Shown here piece after piece: positions 9,125-18,800 of a stretch of 64,000 bases of DNA; position 1 is the first letter of the stretch; the number at the start of each line of letters is the position of its first letter. The stretch comes from Luteolibacter sp. SL250 (lineage in GTDB: Bacteria > Verrucomicrobiota > Verrucomicrobiia > Verrucomicrobiales > Akkermansiaceae): the NCBI RefSeq assembly GCF_026625605.1, contig NZ_CP113054.1:1178001-1242000 (forward strand). The letters are read 5' to 3'. The translations under genes were made by a program, and so were the position numbers. A model generated the notes under the pieces. It saw nothing but the letters and a program-made list of their open reading frames with translations, searched no databases and had not been told where the DNA came from.

Positions 9125-11260
9125 ATGAATTTCCTCCAGCCATTGATGTTGGCGGGTCTGGCCGCGGTGTCAGTCCCGATCATCATCCACCTTCTCAACA
9201 AGTTCCGGGTGCGCACCACGGACTGGGGTGCCATGCGGTTCCTGCTGGACAGCATCCAGAAGAACCAGAAGCGGGTGAAGATGGAGGACCTCATCCTGCT
9301 GATCCTCCGCTGCCTGCTGGTGGCGCTGGCCGTGCTCGCCTTCGCCCGTCCCGTCCTCACCGCCCTGGTCAAGGGTGGCGCGGATGACGGTGAGGCCGTG
9401 GCCGCCGTCATCCTGCTGGACAACTCCGCCAGCATGACCCGCAGCGCGGGAGCCACGACTCTGTTCGATCAGGCGAAGAAGGAAGTCGGCAAATGGCTGG
9501 ACAAACAGCCTTCCCAGTCGCTCGCCGCGCTCTACCTCGTCTCCAACCGCACCGAGACACTGGTGCCGAAGCCCGGACCTGATCTGGGGCTGGTCAGGAA
9601 AATGCTTTCGGAGGCGGAAGCCAGCGACCGTGGCACGGATCTGGCGCAGGCCGTGCGACTGGCGGTGGAAAGCCTGAAAACCATCAGCGGCAGGCCGCGC
9701 GAGATCCTCATCTACACGGACGGTCAGGCCGGCGGCTGGGCGAAGAACGCGGAGATCCTGAAGCTGGCGGAGGAGAACCCCGGCATCCGCATCAAGACGG
9801 TCATCGTCGGGGACAAGGCGGCGGACAATGTCGGACTGGTCGCGCTCCGCGCGGACGGCGGCGTGGTGGCCGCACGCCAGCCATGCCGCTTCCATGTGGA
9901 GGTGGGCAACTACGGAACCACCGCCGTGGAAAACCTGAAGGTCACCTTGGCCATCGGTGATGGGCCGCCGATGGCGGATGCCACCATCGCAAGAATCGAA
10001 CCCGGCACCCGGCAGGCCGCCAGCGTGATCATTTCCTTTCCGGATGCCGGGCCGCAGTCGTTGGTGGCCAGCATCCCTCCGGATGCCTTCGCCGCCGACA
10101 ACAAGCGTGTCGCCGCGCTGGATGTGGTCAGCCAGATGAACGTGCTGGTGGCGGAGGAGAATCCCTCCGTGCCCGCCATGGACCGTGACGGATTCTTCGT
10201 CGCCAATGCGTTGGTGCCCCTCTCCTCGGACCAGATGGCACGTCACTTCCTCGCCGCCGTGCCAACGTCCATCGCGGATCTGCCCGCGGAACTGGGCAAC
10301 CGCAACAACACCGCGGCGCAGTCCATCTTCCTCTGCAATCCCGGTCCGATTTCCTCCAGTGTCACCGTCGCCTTGAAGGGCTACGTGGAGCGGGGAGGCA
10401 ATCTGGTCATCTTCCCCGGGCCACAGACAAATCCGGAGGATTGGAAATCGAACGCCGCCTTGCAGGAACTGCTGCCCGCGGAGCTGGGCATCCCCACGGA
10501 AGAGGCGGAAGGCGCGGCGGTGCAGACCTTCCAGCACACCGCCTTCAACCATCCGGTCACGGCCCTGTGGAATGACTCCGCGCAGGGCAGCCTGTCAGCC
10601 GTGAAGTTCTTCCGGCACTTCCCGCTCACGGTGAAGAAGACCGGAGCGCCGCGTGTCATCGCCCAACTGGCGAACGGCGAACCGGCCGTGGTGGAGTGGA
10701 CCGTGGGGGAGGGGAACGTCGTCCTCTTCAACAGCACCGCCACGCCGGAGTGGAACAACCTGCCGCTGCATCCGGCGTTTGTCCCGTTCCTCCAGCGCCT
10801 GATGGGCCACCTCAACCGCCGCAACGAATCCCGGCTCATCCTTCCCCCGGGCGAGGCATTCCGGAAGCCGGTCGATGAACAATGGAAGGGCAGCGACTTC
10901 TCCGTCCGCCGTCCCGGCAGTGACTCCAGCCGTACCGCCGGACAGGTCGTGTCCGATGACAAGCAGGCATTCATCCGCTACGCCGCGACCGAAAAGGCGG
11001 GCATCTATCAGGTGAGCGTGGGCAACGACTTGCTCGCCACCTTCGCCGTCCAGATCGACCCCGCCGAGTCCGACCTGCGCCAGGTGGATCCGGAGATCAT
11101 CAGCGGACTGGCCAACGCGGGAGGGGAGACGGAGAAAACGGAGATCACCCGCTCCGTCGTCACCAAGGAGTTCTGGACGATGCTCCTCTGGATCGTCGCC
11201 GCCATTTTCGTCGTGGAAGCAATCATGGCCCATCGCATCAGCCACACCCGGTCCGTATGA
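9125..11260 (+). CDS. BatA-type membrane protein with von Willebrand factor A domain
   Basis: 711 residues. The N-terminus is the aerotolerance-regulator (BatA) membrane module: FLQPLMLAGLAAVSVPIIIH, then the TDWGAMRFL motif, then a second membrane helix near 60-80. A VWA domain follows with the MIDAS motif ILLDNSASM at about 96-104. The middle of the protein has a glutamine-amidotransferase-like segment (GYVERGGNLVIFPGPQ), and one transmembrane helix lies near the C-terminus. The family mediates protein contacts at the cytoplasmic membrane and is typically run by a MoxR ATPase. Its stop overlaps the next start (ATGA). Confidence 0.9.
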   Translation: MNFLQPLMLAGLAAVSVPIIIHLLNKFRVRTTDWGAMRFLLDSIQKNQKRVKMEDLILLILRCLLVALAVLAFARPVLTALVKGGADDGEAVAAVILLDNSASMTRSAGATTLFDQAKKEVGKWLDKQPSQSLAALYLVSNRTETLVPKPGPDLGLVRKMLSEAEASDRGTDLAQAVRLAVESLKTISGRPREILIYTDGQAGGWAKNAEILKLAEENPGIRIKTVIVGDKAADNVGLVALRADGGVVAARQPCRFHVEVGNYGTTAVENLKVTLAIGDGPPMADATIARIEPGTRQAASVIISFPDAGPQSLVASIPPDAFAADNKRVAALDVVSQMNVLVAEENPSVPAMDRDGFFVANALVPLSSDQMARHFLAAVPTSIADLPAELGNRNNTAAQSIFLCNPGPISSSVTVALKGYVERGGNLVIFPGPQTNPEDWKSNAALQELLPAELGIPTEEAEGAAVQTFQHTAFNHPVTALWNDSAQGSLSAVKFFRHFPLTVKKTGAPRVIAQLANGEPAVVEWTVGEGNVVLFNSTATPEWNNLPLHPAFVPFLQRLMGHLNRRNESRLILPPGEAFRKPVDEQWKGSDFSVRRPGSDSSRTAGQVVSDDKQAFIRYAATEKAGIYQVSVGNDLLATFAVQIDPAESDLRQVDPEIISGLANAGGETEKTEITRSVVTKEFWTMLLWIVAAIFVVEAIMAHRISHTRSV

Positions 11261-13596
11261 AAGCCATCTTCCCCACATTGGCCGCCACGGAATGGCGCGT
11301 GAGCTTCGAGGGCATCTCGCCCGGTCTGGCATTCGGACTGTTCGTGGTGGCATCGCTTGCCACCGCATTCGCCTACTGGAAATTCGCAGGCTCCGCCCCG
11401 CGTTGGAGGAAGTTCCTGATGGCGTTCTTACGCATCGCCGCCGTGCTGGTGCTCGCCGCGCTGCTGGCGAAACCGGTCCTCAACCTCACCGTGCATGATC
11501 CGGTGCGCCAGCCGCTGCTGGTGCTGGTGGACGGCTCGGAGAGCATGAAGTTCGAGGACCGCCGGGAGAGCAAGGAGGACCTGGAGCGCGCGGAGGCCGC
11601 CACCGGATCGCGGCAGACGGGTGTGCCCCGCAACAAGATCCTCGAAGGCATTGCGGCCAGCCAGAAACTGGATCTGTGGCCCCGCCTGTCGGAACAGTCG
11701 GATCTCATTTTCCACCAGTTCGGCAGGAATGTCTCCCGGGTGGCCGCGCCGGAGGGCGAGCTGAAGCGCGATGACGCCGCGAAGATTTTCTCCGGGCTGA
11801 AGTATGAGGAAAGCGCCACCGCCATCGGCGAGGCCGTGCGCCAGGTGTTGCAGGAGCCGCGCCCGCAGCCTGCGGGTGGCGTGCTGCTGGTGACGGACGG
11901 TGCGAACAACGGCGGCTCGTCGCCCATTGAGGCCGCGCAGATCGCCAAGGAGCAGGGTGTGCCGCTTTTCATCTACGGTGTCGGCGTGACATCACCGCGG
12001 GACGTGCAGGTGCGGGAGGTGGTGGCGCAGAAGCTGGCCTTCGTTTCGGAGAAACTGGAAGTGCGCGGAAAGATCGTTTCCCGGAGCATGGAGGAAAAGA
12101 CCGTCACCGCCAGCCTCATCGCGAACGGGGAGATCGTGGAGGGCAAGGACATCACCATCGGCGGGGACAGGGAGCAGGAGGTATCCTTCACCTATGAGCC
12201 GAAGACGGCCGGTGAGCTGAAGCTGGAGATCTCCATCCCGGTGCAGGCGGATGAAGCGGGCAAGGACAACAACATCGCCTCCGCCCTGGTGCGGGTGACG
12301 GACAGCAAGTTCAACGTGCTGCTCATCGAGCAGGAGCCACGCTGGGACTTCCGTTACCTCCTCGACTACCTCCAGCGGGATCCACGGCTGGAGGTGAAGT
12401 GCGTCATGATCGACGGTGAGCCGGGGCTCGACCAGATCGAGAACTCACCTTTCCTGCCGTCCCTTCCGGAATCCCGCGACGCCTATTTCAAGTCCCAGGT
12501 CATCATCCTCGGGGATGTCGATCCGGAGGATCTCGGGGAGGAACGGATGCAGATCATCACGGAGTGGGTGCAGGCCGGCGGCGGCATCATTTTCCTCAGC
12601 GGGCCGAATTTCAACCCCACCGCGTATGCGGGCACTCCGCTGGAGTCGTTGCTGCCGGTCGTTCCGGACACGATGCTCTCCAGGGACGCCGCGACCGTCC
12701 GCGAGCGTGAGCCGTTCCAGCTCCAGCTCAGCCGCATCGGCGAGGACTCCCCGTATCTCCAGATGGATCCGGATCCGGAGGAGAACAAGCGCATCTGGGA
12801 AGCATTTCCGGGCGTCCGCTGGACGGCCCCCGTCGCCCGCGTGAAGCCCGGCGCGGAGGTCCTGCTGGTCGATCCCCGCCCGGAGAAGTCCGGCCGTTAC
12901 GGACTCCTGCCGGTCTTCGCGATGCAGGGCTACGGCTCCGGCAAGTGCGTCTATTTCGGAACGGATGAAACCTACCGCTGGCGCAGCCGCACGGGTGAGA
13001 AGTACTACTCCATCCTCTGGGGCCAGATCATGCAGACACTGGCGCTGCAGCTCCTGGAAGGCGCGTCATCGCTCACCCAGTTGAAGTCGGAGCGGAAGCA
13101 ATACTCCATCGGTGACACGGTGGTGATCTCCGGCAACGCCTACACGGAGGGCTTCGAGCCGCTGCTGGTGCCCACATTGGAAGGCACCGTGAAGATGGAG
13201 TCCGGCGGAAAGACGGTCGAGGAACCGTTCGAGCTGCACGGCATCGACCGCAACGCATTCCGTGGTGAGTTCACCGCCACCACGCCCGGCAGCTACAGCT
13301 TCGCCACCACCCGGGATCCGGAGGGCATCGTGAAGTTCGAGGTCATCGACTCCCGCCCGGAGCGCACGCAGACCGCGTTGGATGAGAAGCTGCTGAAGTC
13401 GATGGCGGAGATCTCCGGCGGACAGTTCTTCCGTGAGGAGGATCTCGCCGGGCTGCCGGACAGGATCGCCGCGAAAAGCGCCACCATCGCCACCTTCAAA
13501 AAGCTGGACCTGTTCCACAACGGATGGTTCCTCGCCGCCCTGCTCGGATTCCTCTTCCTCGAATGGCTGCTGCGGCGGCTGACGCAACTGAAATGA
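11257..13596 (+). CDS. Large membrane protein with VWA and glutamine-amidotransferase-like domains
   Basis: 779 residues. Two N-terminal membrane helices are visible (about 25-42 and 50-70). Then comes a VWA domain with LVLVDGSESM at about 88-97 and VLLVTDGANNGGSS near 210. A GATase1-like domain follows around 360-570 (EWVQAGGGIIFLSGPNFNP; FAMQGYGSGKCVYFGTDE), and a terminal membrane helix (NGWFLAALLGFLFLEWLL). It is related in layout to the preceding BatA-like protein, suggesting an old duplication. The ATGA overlap with the upstream gene indicates coupled translation. Confidence 0.87.
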   Translation: MKAIFPTLAATEWRVSFEGISPGLAFGLFVVASLATAFAYWKFAGSAPRWRKFLMAFLRIAAVLVLAALLAKPVLNLTVHDPVRQPLLVLVDGSESMKFEDRRESKEDLERAEAATGSRQTGVPRNKILEGIAASQKLDLWPRLSEQSDLIFHQFGRNVSRVAAPEGELKRDDAAKIFSGLKYEESATAIGEAVRQVLQEPRPQPAGGVLLVTDGANNGGSSPIEAAQIAKEQGVPLFIYGVGVTSPRDVQVREVVAQKLAFVSEKLEVRGKIVSRSMEEKTVTASLIANGEIVEGKDITIGGDREQEVSFTYEPKTAGELKLEISIPVQADEAGKDNNIASALVRVTDSKFNVLLIEQEPRWDFRYLLDYLQRDPRLEVKCVMIDGEPGLDQIENSPFLPSLPESRDAYFKSQVIILGDVDPEDLGEERMQIITEWVQAGGGIIFLSGPNFNPTAYAGTPLESLLPVVPDTMLSRDAATVREREPFQLQLSRIGEDSPYLQMDPDPEENKRIWEAFPGVRWTAPVARVKPGAEVLLVDPRPEKSGRYGLLPVFAMQGYGSGKCVYFGTDETYRWRSRTGEKYYSILWGQIMQTLALQLLEGASSLTQLKSERKQYSIGDTVVISGNAYTEGFEPLLVPTLEGTVKMESGGKTVEEPFELHGIDRNAFRGEFTATTPGSYSFATTRDPEGIVKFEVIDSRPERTQTALDEKLLKSMAEISGGQFFREEDLAGLPDRIAAKSATIATFKKLDLFHNGWFLAALLGFLFLEWLLRRLTQLK

Positions 13597-13597
13597 C

Positions 13598-15277
13598 ATG
13601 AGCTCTCCCCGATCACCACTCCCTCTGCCCCACGGCCTCGCCCGCGCGCTCGACGCGGTGCGGCGGCGCTGGCTGGCGGTGCGCGTGGCGGAGTTCCCGC
13701 TTCTCCTGCTGGCCGTCGTGGCAACCGCGTGGGTGCTCCAGGCCACGGCCGACCGCTGGCTGGAACTGTCATGGAACGCGCGGGCGGTGCTGCTCGCGCT
13801 CAACGGTGTCATCGCCCTGGTGCTGCTGTGGTTCTTCGTGCTGGTGCCCCTGTGCCGCCGGTTGGACCGCAGGAAGGCGGCGCTGCTGGTCGAGCGGACC
13901 CTGCCGGATTTCAAAACGTCGCTCATCTCCGCCGTCGAGTTCTCCGAGCGCGGCTCGGATTTCCCATCCGGCTCCCGCCCGCTGGTGGAGAAGCTGCTGG
14001 CGGATGTGTCCCATGAAGCGGAGAAGGGTGACATCGCGCGCGGCGTGGTGAAGACGGGCCGCCTGAAGCTGATCGCCGCGATTTGCGTGGCCGTCCTGCT
14101 CGCCGCCGCCGGATGCTTCGCGTGGGGATTGCCGCTCTCACCCTTGCTGGTGCAGCGCATCCTGCTTTCGAAGACGGTGTTTCCGGACGAGACGAAGGTG
14201 GTGGAGCTGTCCGGCGATATGATCGTGGTCGCGGGCACGGACGCCGCTCTTTCCGCGAAGGCGGAGGGAGTGGTGCCTCAGTCCGGGCGTCTGCTTGTCA
14301 CCCATCCGGATGGCACGGTGGAGAATATCCCGGTTTCCCCGTCACGGACGGAAGAGGGCGTTTTCCAGTTTTCGGTGCGGAACGTGCGGGAGGCATTCAG
14401 CTACCGGTTCGAACTTCATGATGGTGTCGGCCCGGAACACCGCGTGGGGGTGCGGATCCCCCCCGTGCTGCAACAGATCACATTCACCCAGGTGTATCCG
14501 AAGCACACCGGCCTGCCGGAGACCGTCATGTCCCCTTCAAGCCTCCGTTTGCTGGAGGGCTCCTTGTTGAAGATCAGCGCGGAAGGATCCGAGGCCCTGC
14601 AGTCCGCCGTGCTGGAGATCAAGGGCGTGCCGGATGTCCTTCCGCTCGGGATTTCCGGAGACGCGAAATCCAGCCTGAAAACGGAGCTGAAAGTTCCGGA
14701 CAGCGGCTGGAAGTCCATGTCGGTGCATCTCACCGGAGAGTCTGGTGAGGTATCGGTGAATGATCCGGTGTATCGGGTGGAGCTGGTCCGTGACCGTCCT
14801 CCGTCCGTCTTGGTCAGCCAGCCGAAGAAGGAAACCGTCACCGTGATCCCGGGGGAAAAGGTTCCGTTCGTGTTCCGGGTGGGGGATGATTTCGGACTGC
14901 GGCGCGTCGCGCTCTGCTACCGCGTGTTCCGACCCACCGGCGGCGGTGACGTCCAGTCCGCCGAGGAAGGCCAGATCCCGATGCAGTTCGATCCGGCGGA
15001 AAAGTCGTTCTCGCGGACCTTTGTGTGGGACCTCGGGCTGCTGGTCCCCGTGGTTCCGGTGGGTGGCACGATCACCTGCTGGATCGAGGCGGAGGACAAC
15101 AATCCGGAGAAAGCCGTGGCCACCAACCGCAGCGCGGAAAAGATCATCCGCGTCGTTTCCGAGGAACAGAAGCGCACGGAATTGCTCGAACTTCTCGGTG
15201 AACGTGCGAAGGATATCGAGAAGCTCTACGAACTGCAGCGAGGAATGAACGAGAAAACGGATGACTCCATCCGTTGA
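13598..15277 (+). CDS. DUF4175-like membrane protein
   Basis: 559 residues. Two hydrophobic helices lie near the N-terminus (LLLLAVVATAWVLQA and NGVIALVLLWFFVLVPL) and a third near 150-170. A large beta-rich extracytoplasmic part follows, containing VIPGEKVPFVFRVGDDFGLR, the type of segment seen in DUF4175-like proteins encoded beside MoxR/VWA genes. The C-terminus is a charged helix (ELLELLGERAKDIEKLYE). The start is one base after the preceding stop, consistent with an operon. The biochemical role is unknown; the DUF4175 assignment is from memory of the family layout. Confidence 0.7.
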   Translation: MSSPRSPLPLPHGLARALDAVRRRWLAVRVAEFPLLLLAVVATAWVLQATADRWLELSWNARAVLLALNGVIALVLLWFFVLVPLCRRLDRRKAALLVERTLPDFKTSLISAVEFSERGSDFPSGSRPLVEKLLADVSHEAEKGDIARGVVKTGRLKLIAAICVAVLLAAAGCFAWGLPLSPLLVQRILLSKTVFPDETKVVELSGDMIVVAGTDAALSAKAEGVVPQSGRLLVTHPDGTVENIPVSPSRTEEGVFQFSVRNVREAFSYRFELHDGVGPEHRVGVRIPPVLQQITFTQVYPKHTGLPETVMSPSSLRLLEGSLLKISAEGSEALQSAVLEIKGVPDVLPLGISGDAKSSLKTELKVPDSGWKSMSVHLTGESGEVSVNDPVYRVELVRDRPPSVLVSQPKKETVTVIPGEKVPFVFRVGDDFGLRRVALCYRVFRPTGGGDVQSAEEGQIPMQFDPAEKSFSRTFVWDLGLLVPVVPVGGTITCWIEAEDNNPEKAVATNRSAEKIIRVVSEEQKRTELLELLGERAKDIEKLYELQRGMNEKTDDSIR

Positions 15278-15292
15278 CAGAAAACCACCGCC

Positions 15293-17158
15293 ATGAAACG
15301 TCCCATCGCCACCCATTTCCTGTTCGCGGGCCTGATCGCCTCCGCCCTCCCGGCGGCGGCGCAGGAGAAAAAGGAACGCTCCGTGCAGACCACGGCCTAC
15401 CAGACCAGCGTCTCCCAGGAGCAGCTCCGTGCGACGACCCGCAGGCTGAAAGGTGAGATGGCGGGTTTGCTGGAGGAGTTCAGCCGCTACCAGGCGGCAT
15501 CGGGGGAGTTGAAAAAACTCACCGAGGCCCTGGGCGAACTCGATGTCGTCACGGAGCAGGACATGGTCGCCGTCGTGAAGATCCTCCGCGAGGCCAGCCG
15601 GATCGAGACGCTGGACGAGTCGAAGGCAAAGCTGGTCGAGGCCAGCAGCGGCCAGAAGGAGATCCAGGCGCTGCTCCGCGCGGTCGCCGACCGCCTTACC
15701 CTGCAGAAGGAGGAGGCGGAAATGCAGAAGCGGCTGGACAACCTGGCCCTGCGGCAGATGGCGAACCTGCGCGACACGAAGCGCCTCGCTGAAACCGGCG
15801 ACAAGCCGGAGAAAGTGAAGCATGAACTCCTGCAGGTGCGGGAGATGAGCAAGTCCGAGCAGGAAGCGATCAAGAAGGAGATCGCCATGACCATGGACGC
15901 CCTGAAGAATCTCGCGGAAAAGTCCGAGTCTCCGGACAAGGAGGCATTTGAGAAGGCGTTGAAGGACGGCGAGCAGAACCTCATCCGCAACCAGGCCGAA
16001 CAGGCGGCGGAAAGCGTGAAGACGGATTTCGCCGAGGCCGTGAAGCAGCAGGAGGAGCTGCTCAAGAACATCAAGCAGATGACGGAGAACCTCCAGCAAC
16101 GGAAGTCCGCGGAGGAACAGTCCCGCGAACTGGCGGAGAAAATGGACCAGTTGGCTGACAAGCAGGAACAGCTTGCGAAGAAGCTGACGGAAGGCTGGGG
16201 GAATGAGAACAAGCAGGCCGTCCGCAAGGAGCAGGAGAAGCTCACCGACCAGATGGAACTGGCGGAGGAGAGCCTGCAGAAACTCAACCCGGACGCCGCT
16301 TCCAAAGTGGAGCAGGCGAAGCAGGAATCCTCCGAGGTTGCCGAGAAGATCCGTGACAAGCAGGCGATGGAGAACATCGACAACGTGGCGAAGGCCACGG
16401 ATTCGCAGAAGGCCGTGGCGGAGAAACTGGAACAGGCCGGTGAGATGCTCCAGCAACAGGCGGACGCCCTTGCCGGGAACGAGGCGCAGCAGCAACAGGG
16501 TCAGGACAGCCAGCAGTCTTCCGAAGAGATGAGCCAGCAGCAGGAGGCCATCTCCAACGCGGTCGACCAGATCATGGAGGCGAAGAACCAGATGGAACTC
16601 GCCAAACGCCAGCTCCGGGACGGCAGTGATCAGGCGGATGCGAGGAAGCGGCTCGACAGCGCCCAGCAGATGCTCGATCAGGCGCAGCAGGACGTGGCGA
16701 AGGCGGGTGAGTCGGTCGAGAAATTCGTCCAGGAGGAGCTGAAAAAGGCGGACGAGGGGATTGCCAAAACCGAGGAAGGAATCGGTGTCGGCTCGAAGCA
16801 GGATCAGGAAAAGTCCCGGTGGAACCTGGACCGGGCGGAGGGCAACGCGAACCTCGCGCTCACCGGTCTCCAGCGCGCCGCCAACCGGCTTGCCGCGAAG
16901 CAGGGGCAGCAGCAGGGCGAACAGCAGCAGGCCAACCAGCAGAACAAGGGTGATTCCTCCCGTCAGGACACCAACGGCCCTGCGGGCCCGATGGGCAGGC
17001 AGAAGGAGGAGACCTCCGGAGTGTCCGCCGTGTCAAAGGGCGGCGGCGGCCAGCGTGAGGCGCTTTCCTTGCTGCAGCAGGAAAAAGCACCCACCGAGTA
17101 CGAGGCCATGGTCCAGCAATACATCCGCAATCTGGCGGAGGCGGCGAACCAGGAGTGA
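15293..17158 (+). CDS. Secreted long coiled-coil protein, Gln/Glu/Lys-rich
   Basis: 621 residues with a signal peptide ending near residue 22 (LPAAAQ). Almost all of the mature protein is predicted helix with heptad-like charged repeats (for example KMDQLADKQEQLAKKLTEGW) and several Q-rich stretches. The last 100 residues are low-complexity and end in YEAMVQQYIRNLAEAANQE. It is probably a periplasmic structural or tether protein working with the adjoining VWA membrane proteins. It lies 15 bp after the DUF4175-like gene, and its stop overlaps the next start. Confidence 0.8.
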   Translation: MKRPIATHFLFAGLIASALPAAAQEKKERSVQTTAYQTSVSQEQLRATTRRLKGEMAGLLEEFSRYQAASGELKKLTEALGELDVVTEQDMVAVVKILREASRIETLDESKAKLVEASSGQKEIQALLRAVADRLTLQKEEAEMQKRLDNLALRQMANLRDTKRLAETGDKPEKVKHELLQVREMSKSEQEAIKKEIAMTMDALKNLAEKSESPDKEAFEKALKDGEQNLIRNQAEQAAESVKTDFAEAVKQQEELLKNIKQMTENLQQRKSAEEQSRELAEKMDQLADKQEQLAKKLTEGWGNENKQAVRKEQEKLTDQMELAEESLQKLNPDAASKVEQAKQESSEVAEKIRDKQAMENIDNVAKATDSQKAVAEKLEQAGEMLQQQADALAGNEAQQQQGQDSQQSSEEMSQQQEAISNAVDQIMEAKNQMELAKRQLRDGSDQADARKRLDSAQQMLDQAQQDVAKAGESVEKFVQEELKKADEGIAKTEEGIGVGSKQDQEKSRWNLDRAEGNANLALTGLQRAANRLAAKQGQQQGEQQQANQQNKGDSSRQDTNGPAGPMGRQKEETSGVSAVSKGGGGQREALSLLQQEKAPTEYEAMVQQYIRNLAEAANQE

Positions 17159-17997
17159 TGAACGACATGATGAGGACACGGACGACAGAACGGAAATCGC
17201 GATGGTGCGGGGCGGCATGGCTCGCATCCCTGCTGGCACTCGCCCCGGCGGGAATTTCCGCGCAGGAGAACTCCAGCCTCTTCGGCTCCAGCGAGAAAGA
17301 CGCGGCCGGTCTGATCGCGATCATCTATGATCTCAAACAGACCCAGTCCATGCAGCCGTCGAAGATCACCGCGGAGACGTATCCCGGGGTCGTGCAGGAC
17401 TTCCTGGCGAAAGGCTGGGATGAGGTGGTGCTGAACAAGTTTTTCCGGGTCACCCGGCCGCTCTACTCCACGCAGATCTTCATCCCCGGCATGGATGCCG
17501 GAGCCGCGCCGAAGGCGTACGGCGTGGACAAGGTGATGAAGGCGTCCTGCTGGGTCATCCACTACAAGGGGCAGGTGTCCCCGCCGGAGGACGGCACCTA
17601 CCGCTTCGTCGCCTATGCGGATGACGCCATCGCCGTGGCGGTGAACAACAAGACCGTCTGCATCGGTGCGCGGCATGACATGCGTCTGGAGAAGGTCTGG
17701 CAGACGAATGAAAAGAAGGGCGCGAAAGCCTTCAACGGTGAACTCATCTACGGTGAATGGGTGACACTGAAGAAGGACGAACCGGTCGATCTGGACGTGC
17801 TGGTGGGCGAGCGCCCCGGCGGTGACTTCTGCGCCTTCCTGCTCTACCAGAAGCAGGGCGAAACTTACCAGACGGACAAGGACGGCCACCCGATCCTGCC
17901 TGTGTTCCAGCTCGCCCCCATGGAGATCCCGGACAAGGACCGCGGGAAGTACCCGCCGTTCTCCCGTGCTTCGGAAACCTGGCAACAATACCGCTGA
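17158..17997 (+). CDS. Secreted PA14-like domain protein (copy 1)
   Basis: 279 residues from the ATG at 17158, which overlaps the previous stop (TGATG). A basic N-terminus and hydrophobic stretch to about residue 38 make a signal peptide. The mature domain contains SPPEDGTYRFVAYADDAIAV, the strand-turn-strand hallmark of PA14/GLEYA-type carbohydrate-binding beta-barrels. The preceding segment has IIYDLKQTQ and FIPGMDAGAAPKAY. It is a tandem paralogue of the next gene. A carbohydrate- or surface-binding role is inferred only from the fold resemblance. Confidence 0.78.
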   Translation: MNDMMRTRTTERKSRWCGAAWLASLLALAPAGISAQENSSLFGSSEKDAAGLIAIIYDLKQTQSMQPSKITAETYPGVVQDFLAKGWDEVVLNKFFRVTRPLYSTQIFIPGMDAGAAPKAYGVDKVMKASCWVIHYKGQVSPPEDGTYRFVAYADDAIAVAVNNKTVCIGARHDMRLEKVWQTNEKKGAKAFNGELIYGEWVTLKKDEPVDLDVLVGERPGGDFCAFLLYQKQGETYQTDKDGHPILPVFQLAPMEIPDKDRGKYPPFSRASETWQQYR

Positions 17998-18002
17998 CCC
18001 GC

Positions 18003-18794
18003 ATGATGAAACGCGCCACCGCCGTGTTCATGGCCCTCCTCTGCGGCGGTGCCGCCGCCGCGGAACAGGCCGGTTCCGTCTTCGGTTCCGCGGAGAAATC
18101 CGCCGGGGCGATGATCGGCATCTTCTACGACCTCAAGCAGAACCAGCGCCGCCAGCCGGTGAAGGTGAACTACCTCCAGACCCTGGGCGAGTTCCTCGAC
18201 AGCGGTTGGGATGAGAACGTGCTGAGCCGCTTCTTCCGCGGGACGAAGCCCGTCTATGCGACGGACGTCTTCATCCCCACCATGAGCGCCGGGGCCGCCC
18301 CGGAGGCGTTCGACCTGAAGGATGTCGTGCAGCCCATGAGCTGGTTCGTCATCTACAAGGCGCAGGTCTCCCCGCCGGAGGACGGCACGTACCGCTTCGT
18401 CGGTGCATCGGACGACGTGATGGCCGTCGGCGTGAATGGCCGGACCGTCCTCGTTTCCCACTACATGGGCACGGCCAACACCAGCAAATGGCGGCAGCAG
18501 GATCCCAAGGAAAACACGAAAGCCTGGGCCGGTGAACTTAGGCGCGGTGATTGGTTCGAGGCGAAGAAGGACCAGCCCATCGATCTGGACATCCTCATCG
18601 GCGAGTATCCGGGAAACATCTTCGCCGCCTGGCTGCTCATCGAGAAAAAGGGAGCCACCTACCCCATGGTGGATGACCGCTACGGCAGGCAGATCGCCCT
18701 GCCGGTGTTCCAGGTGAAGCCACGGCAGATCACCCCAAAGGAAAACGATCCTCCGTTCACCACGGACGGCGTCCCATGGACCTGCCACCAGTGA
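18003..18794 (+). CDS. Secreted PA14-like domain protein (copy 2)
   Basis: 263 residues with a signal peptide (about 1-20). It shares the full layout of the preceding gene: VFGSAEKSAG, FYDLKQNQ, VFIPTMSAGAAPEAF, and the PA14-like SPPEDGTYRFVGASDDVMAV followed by VNGRTVLVS. It starts five bases after the stop of copy 1 and is the last gene of the MoxR-headed cluster. The next gene converges on it after six bases. The two copies are clearly homologous but have diverged, so they may bind different ligands or form a heteromer. Confidence 0.78.
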   Translation: MMKRATAVFMALLCGGAAAAEQAGSVFGSAEKSAGAMIGIFYDLKQNQRRQPVKVNYLQTLGEFLDSGWDENVLSRFFRGTKPVYATDVFIPTMSAGAAPEAFDLKDVVQPMSWFVIYKAQVSPPEDGTYRFVGASDDVMAVGVNGRTVLVSHYMGTANTSKWRQQDPKENTKAWAGELRRGDWFEAKKDQPIDLDILIGEYPGNIFAAWLLIEKKGATYPMVDDRYGRQIALPVFQVKPRQITPKENDPPFTTDGVPWTCHQ

Positions 18795-18800
18795 GGGGCC

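Noticed and set aside
14537..16495. Minus-strand 652-codon open frame across the DUF4175-like and coiled-coil genes
   Set aside because: The Leu/Arg/His-rich translation is the antisense of Glu/Lys/Gln-rich coiled coil; plus-strand genes are tightly linked and fit the operon.
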